64,000 nucleotides of DNA from Mycoplasma sp. CAG:776. GTDB lineage: Bacteria; Bacillota_I; Bacilli_A; RF39; UBA660. The notes beneath the pieces are model-generated. The model searched no databases, was not told the DNA's origin, and worked only from the letters and a program-made list of their open reading frames with translations. The stretch is taken from positions 98,624-162,623 of the forward strand of contig FR903071.1 in the NCBI GenBank assembly GCA_000438195.1, written 5' to 3'. This document shows positions 61,472-64,000 of the stretch, in pieces. The number at the start of each line of letters is the position of its first letter. Position 1 is the stretch's first letter. Position numbers and translations under genes: made by a program.

Positions 61472-62421
61472 CTATCATTCTCCATTAATATTGAAAATAT
61501 TAAGTAAGCAGTTTTTAAAGTGTCGTGTCGCAAATACCCTTCTTCTATTGAATATATTTTATCTTTGATTATTTTTATATTCATTTTTCTTAAATTTTCT
61601 TCATCTAATAATACCGGATCTTTTTGTTCTTCTGTAGCATATTTTAAAACTAAATCTTTTGGTATTTCGACATTATTTGCTAGAACCATATTGATAGTTT
61701 TTTTCCCTAGATATTCTTCCAACACTTTTATATGATCACTAACTCTAAAATCATCTGTTTCTCCAGGTTGTGTCACTAAGTTGCAAATATATAATTTAGG
61801 AGCTTTGCTTCTTTTTATTGCTTGGACTACTTCTTCTATTATAATATTTGGAATAATACTTGTTAGAAGACTACCCGAAGAAAAGATAATTAAATCCGTT
61901 TCTTTTATGGCTTCTATTACTTCTGGATTAGCTTTGACTTCATGATCATACATAATTCTTCTTATCTTTTTCTTACATTTTGTAATACTTGTTTCACCAT
62001 ATATTTTTTTATCATCATTTGTTAATCCTACTAATTCCACATTTTCTTCAGTAATTGGTAATACTTTTCCTTCTATATCTAATAATTTAGATAGTACTGG
62101 GATTGCACTTGTAAAATCACCCTTTTGTTCAAGCAAAGCTGTTAATAATAAATTTTTAATTGAATGATTTCCTAAACTTTTTGATTGTTTAAAACGATAA
62201 TTCATTAAATTTACAATATCCTGATCAGTATTACTCATTGCCATTAGCACTTTTGAGATATCTCCAACTGCCGGAATATTAAAATCTTTTCTTAAGCGTA
62301 ATGTAGATCCTCCGTTATCTGATACAGATACTACTGCGGTAATATCTACTGGGAATAATTTTAATCCCTTTAACATTTGAGATAGGCCACTACCTCCACC
62401 AAAAATAATTATTTTCTTCAT
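61468..62421 (-). CDS. yvcK: YvcK/CofD-family gluconeogenesis factor
   Basis: A 317-residue protein with the GGGSGLSQMLKGLK start, VSVSDNGGSTLRLRKDF and GDISKVLMAMS landmarks. YvcK (also called GlmR/MgfK) binds UDP-GlcNAc and routes carbon to peptidoglycan precursors. ATG 62421 is chosen as it gives the family start MKKIIIFGGGSG; two upstream starts (62427, 62430) are possible. Operon with whiA. Confidence 0.9.
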   Translation of the reverse strand: MKKIIIFGGGSGLSQMLKGLKLFPVDITAVVSVSDNGGSTLRLRKDFNIPAVGDISKVLMAMSNTDQDIVNLMNYRFKQSKSLGNHSIKNLLLTALLEQKGDFTSAIPVLSKLLDIEGKVLPITEENVELVGLTNDDKKIYGETSITKCKKKIRRIMYDHEVKANPEVIEAIKETDLIIFSSGSLLTSIIPNIIIEEVVQAIKRSKAPKLYICNLVTQPGETDDFRVSDHIKVLEEYLGKKTINMVLANNVEIPKDLVLKYATEEQKDPVLLDEENLRKMNIKIIKDKIYSIEEGYLRHDTLKTAYLIFSILMENDR

Positions 62422-62485
62422 ATACATCACTATTATAACTTTACCATAAATTTTATAAAAAAAGAACTGTTATTATATAAATTTG

Positions 62486-63259
62486 TCAATTGTTGATAAT
62501 ATTTGAGTTTTTTTCTGTATTTCGTAATTTAGTTATTAAATATAAATCTTTTTTTATTGTATACCATTTTACTTGAATGTATTCTTCATTATATGTTGAT
62601 CTTATATTATTATTCAAATTTCTATTACGGCATTGAATATATAAAGGTCCAATTTTCACATTAGTGCTATCATTATTTTTATATAAAAGCAGATATTTCA
62701 ATATTTCACTCTTAGTGGCCCATAAGAAGCTTTCGGGTGTTCCATGGATAATGGCATCAGTATCATAAAATTGATTTTCTGTTCCCTTAAATAAAAATCT
62801 TATTATTAAATTAATCTTTATATATAGGTCATTTAAACTTTTCTTGATCTCAATTATATCATTATATTTTCTTTTTTTATATGTCTCGGCATCAACTTGG
62901 TGTCCTTCAATTAATCCAAAATTATATGCTCGTAACTTATTAATAATGTCATAATTAATTCCTATGTTTAACAAATAGTTAGATAAACTGTTAATGTGCT
63001 CTTGATGAACAGAATTATTTTCTCCCATTTTAATACTAATTCCTTTTATATTTTCTTTAATTCTTATTTTAATGTCTGCTTTTTCTTTAAATTTACTTTT
63101 CCAACATTCTATATAATCATTTTCTTTTAAATTATCAAATAATTCATATAGTAGCTCTTGATATGGTTGTTCTAATTCTTTGACAATTTTTTTATCAAAA
63201 ACTTTAGTAAATCTAATTTCGTTCATAATTCCGTGATTATTAAGTTTGCTAAAATTCAT
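62486..63259 (-). CDS. Hypothetical protein with nuclease-like core
   Basis: A 257-residue soluble protein of no recognised family. The part KADIKIRIKENIKGISIKMG followed by ENNSVHQEHI (about 60-90) looks like the D...xxK core of a PD-(D/E)xK nuclease, as seen in some restriction enzymes. The rest is helical and polar (SLSNYLLNIGINYDIINKLR). RBS AGGAGG is before ATG. A Spo0A box lies 45-54 nt upstream of the start. The nuclease idea is weak inference. Confidence 0.5.
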   Translation of the reverse strand: MNFSKLNNHGIMNEIRFTKVFDKKIVKELEQPYQELLYELFDNLKENDYIECWKSKFKEKADIKIRIKENIKGISIKMGENNSVHQEHINSLSNYLLNIGINYDIINKLRAYNFGLIEGHQVDAETYKKRKYNDIIEIKKSLNDLYIKINLIIRFLFKGTENQFYDTDAIIHGTPESFLWATKSEILKYLLLYKNNDSTNVKIGPLYIQCRNRNLNNNIRSTYNEEYIQVKWYTIKKDLYLITKLRNTEKNSNIINN

Positions 63260-63303
63260 ATTTCCTCCTTAACTTAATAATTTAACATATTAATTGATTA
63301 AAT

Positions 63304-63313
63304 TTTGTCGAAT
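63304..63313 (+). promoter_or_regulatory. Spo0A-box match
   Basis: TTTGTCGAAT on the plus strand (core TGTCGAA exact) lies 45-54 nt before the start of the gene at 62486, which reads on the minus strand. Confidence 0.4.
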
Positions 63314-63484
63314 TTTGTAATTTGAGAAGAAAATATTTATTTTTATTTCAAAAGGACTTGATTTTACTTAAATTACATTATATAATTTTTTTGTAAATGT
63401 TTTGAGGGCATTTATAGCTAGAGTAGTTTGGTATGGAGACTGATATTGTAAAATATCAGTTTTTATATGCTTTATATTTATTTT

Positions 63485-63517
63485 GATAAAAAATACAGCT
63501 TAAAAATATAAGCTGTT
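63485..63517 (-). terminator. rRNA operon terminator
   Basis: Minus strand ACAGCTTA/TAAGCTGT stem with 6-nt loop followed by ATTTTTTATC. It lies just after 5S rRNA. Confidence 0.75.
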
Positions 63518-63532
63518 TTTAAACATAAAAAA

Positions 63533-63638
63533 ACCAGCAACTTCCTATTTTCGCTTATCACTATCGTCGGCGTTCTAGTGCTTAACTTCTCTGTTCGGGA
63601 TGGGAAGAGGTGTATCCACTAGGCTATCGTTACTGGTA
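63533..63638 (-). rRNA. rrf: 5S ribosomal RNA
   Basis: On the minus strand the sequence contains the 5S core GATACACCTCTTCCCATCCC, CGAACAGAGAAGTTAAGCAC and CGCCGACGATAG, with CCAG and CTGG ends pairing. Ends are approximate. Confidence 0.9.
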
Positions 63639-63700
63639 AAAGGATTTTGTCCTTTAAAAACTTGATAATGCTTTACTCATAAATTAATTAAATAATAAGT

Positions 63701-64000
63701 TAAATCCTCGATCTATTAGTACTGGTCAGCTCAACGTATCACTACGCTTCCACACCCAGCCTATCAACCTTGTAGTCTACAAGGAATCTTACTTCACGAA
63801 GAATGGGAAAATTCATCTTGGAGGAGGCTTCCTGCTTAGATGCTTTCAGCAGTTATCCCGTCCATACATAGCTACTCTGCGATGCAACTGGCGTTACAAC
63901 AGATACACCAGAGGTATGTCCAATCCGGTCCTCTCGTACTAGGATCAGCTCTCCTCAATTTTCCTACGCCAACGACGGATAGGGACCGAACTGTCTCACG
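63701..64000 (-). rRNA. rrl: 23S ribosomal RNA, 3' end (partial)
   Basis: Minus strand reads the conserved 3' end, with AGTACTAATAGATCGAGGA at the end and the sarcin-ricin area (AGTACGAGAGGACC) about 230 nt upstream. The rest of the gene and probably 16S lie beyond the right edge. The 3' end is set by homology. Confidence 0.95.

Overview
The window comes from a low-G+C, Gram-positive-type bacterium, most likely a member of the Bacilli near the Erysipelotrichia/RF39/Mollicutes branch. The DNA is very A+T-rich and AGGAG-type ribosome binding sites are common. The standard code is used (TGG for Trp, TGA as a real stop). Cell-wall genes (murD, a RodA/FtsW-type protein, an LCP ligase, a PAP2 phosphatase) show that the cell is walled. 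A SigH-like sigma factor, a spoVAC-spoVAD-spoVAE operon and two good Spo0A-box matches suggest that it forms spores or descends from spore formers. The species assignment is inference.

Layout. 1-8.9 kb is housekeeping: a truncated P-type ATPase, a radical SAM protein, sigH-rlmB, murD, a lysozyme-like protein and a RodA-type protein. 8.9-11.5 kb holds the first large surface protein with a hypervariable C-terminus, its divergent double-HTH regulator, a 228-bp inverted-repeat element with a 21-codon hydrophobic ORF, and a probable small RNA. 11.5-18.6 kb holds an orphan Tad-like pilin operon (two tiny pilin-like proteins, two TadE-like proteins, a CpaE-like protein), then a CPBP protease, a phosphoesterase, an LCP protein and a PAP2 phosphatase. 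18.7-25 kb is an island at the 3' end of tRNA-Leu, bounded by a 25-nt repeat (22/25 identical). It carries a frameshifted large serine recombinase, HTH regulators, a DUF5678-retropepsin pair and a Fic protein between 79-nt direct repeats. 25-31.6 kb is accessory: GNAT, ClbS-like, HAD, MmcQ and a divergent ClpX-like ATPase. 31.6-47 kb returns to core functions: an ABC transporter, scpA-scpB, spoVA, tRNA-Cys, a cell-envelope glycosyltransferase operon and CorA. 47.5-53 kb has a T-box-leuS operon and a GH31 glycosidase. 53-55.8 kb holds the second variable surface protein with its divergent double-HTH regulator. 56-64 kb has gap, a nucleoside kinase, clpP, yvcK-whiA and the 3' end of an rRNA operon (23S-5S, minus strand).

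The most interesting observation is that the two surface-protein genes (8944-10263 and 53237-54997) end in the same fold. In a 21-codon block the first or second base differs in 14 codons, yet the third base is identical in 20. Every difference fits a template A. The block is also locally G+C-rich in an A+T-rich genome. This is the pattern left by adenine-specific mutagenic retrohoming, so both genes are strong candidates for targets of a diversity-generating retroelement whose reverse transcriptase and template repeat lie outside this window. Each gene is paired with a divergent tandem-XRE regulator, and the second has a perfect Spo0A box upstream.
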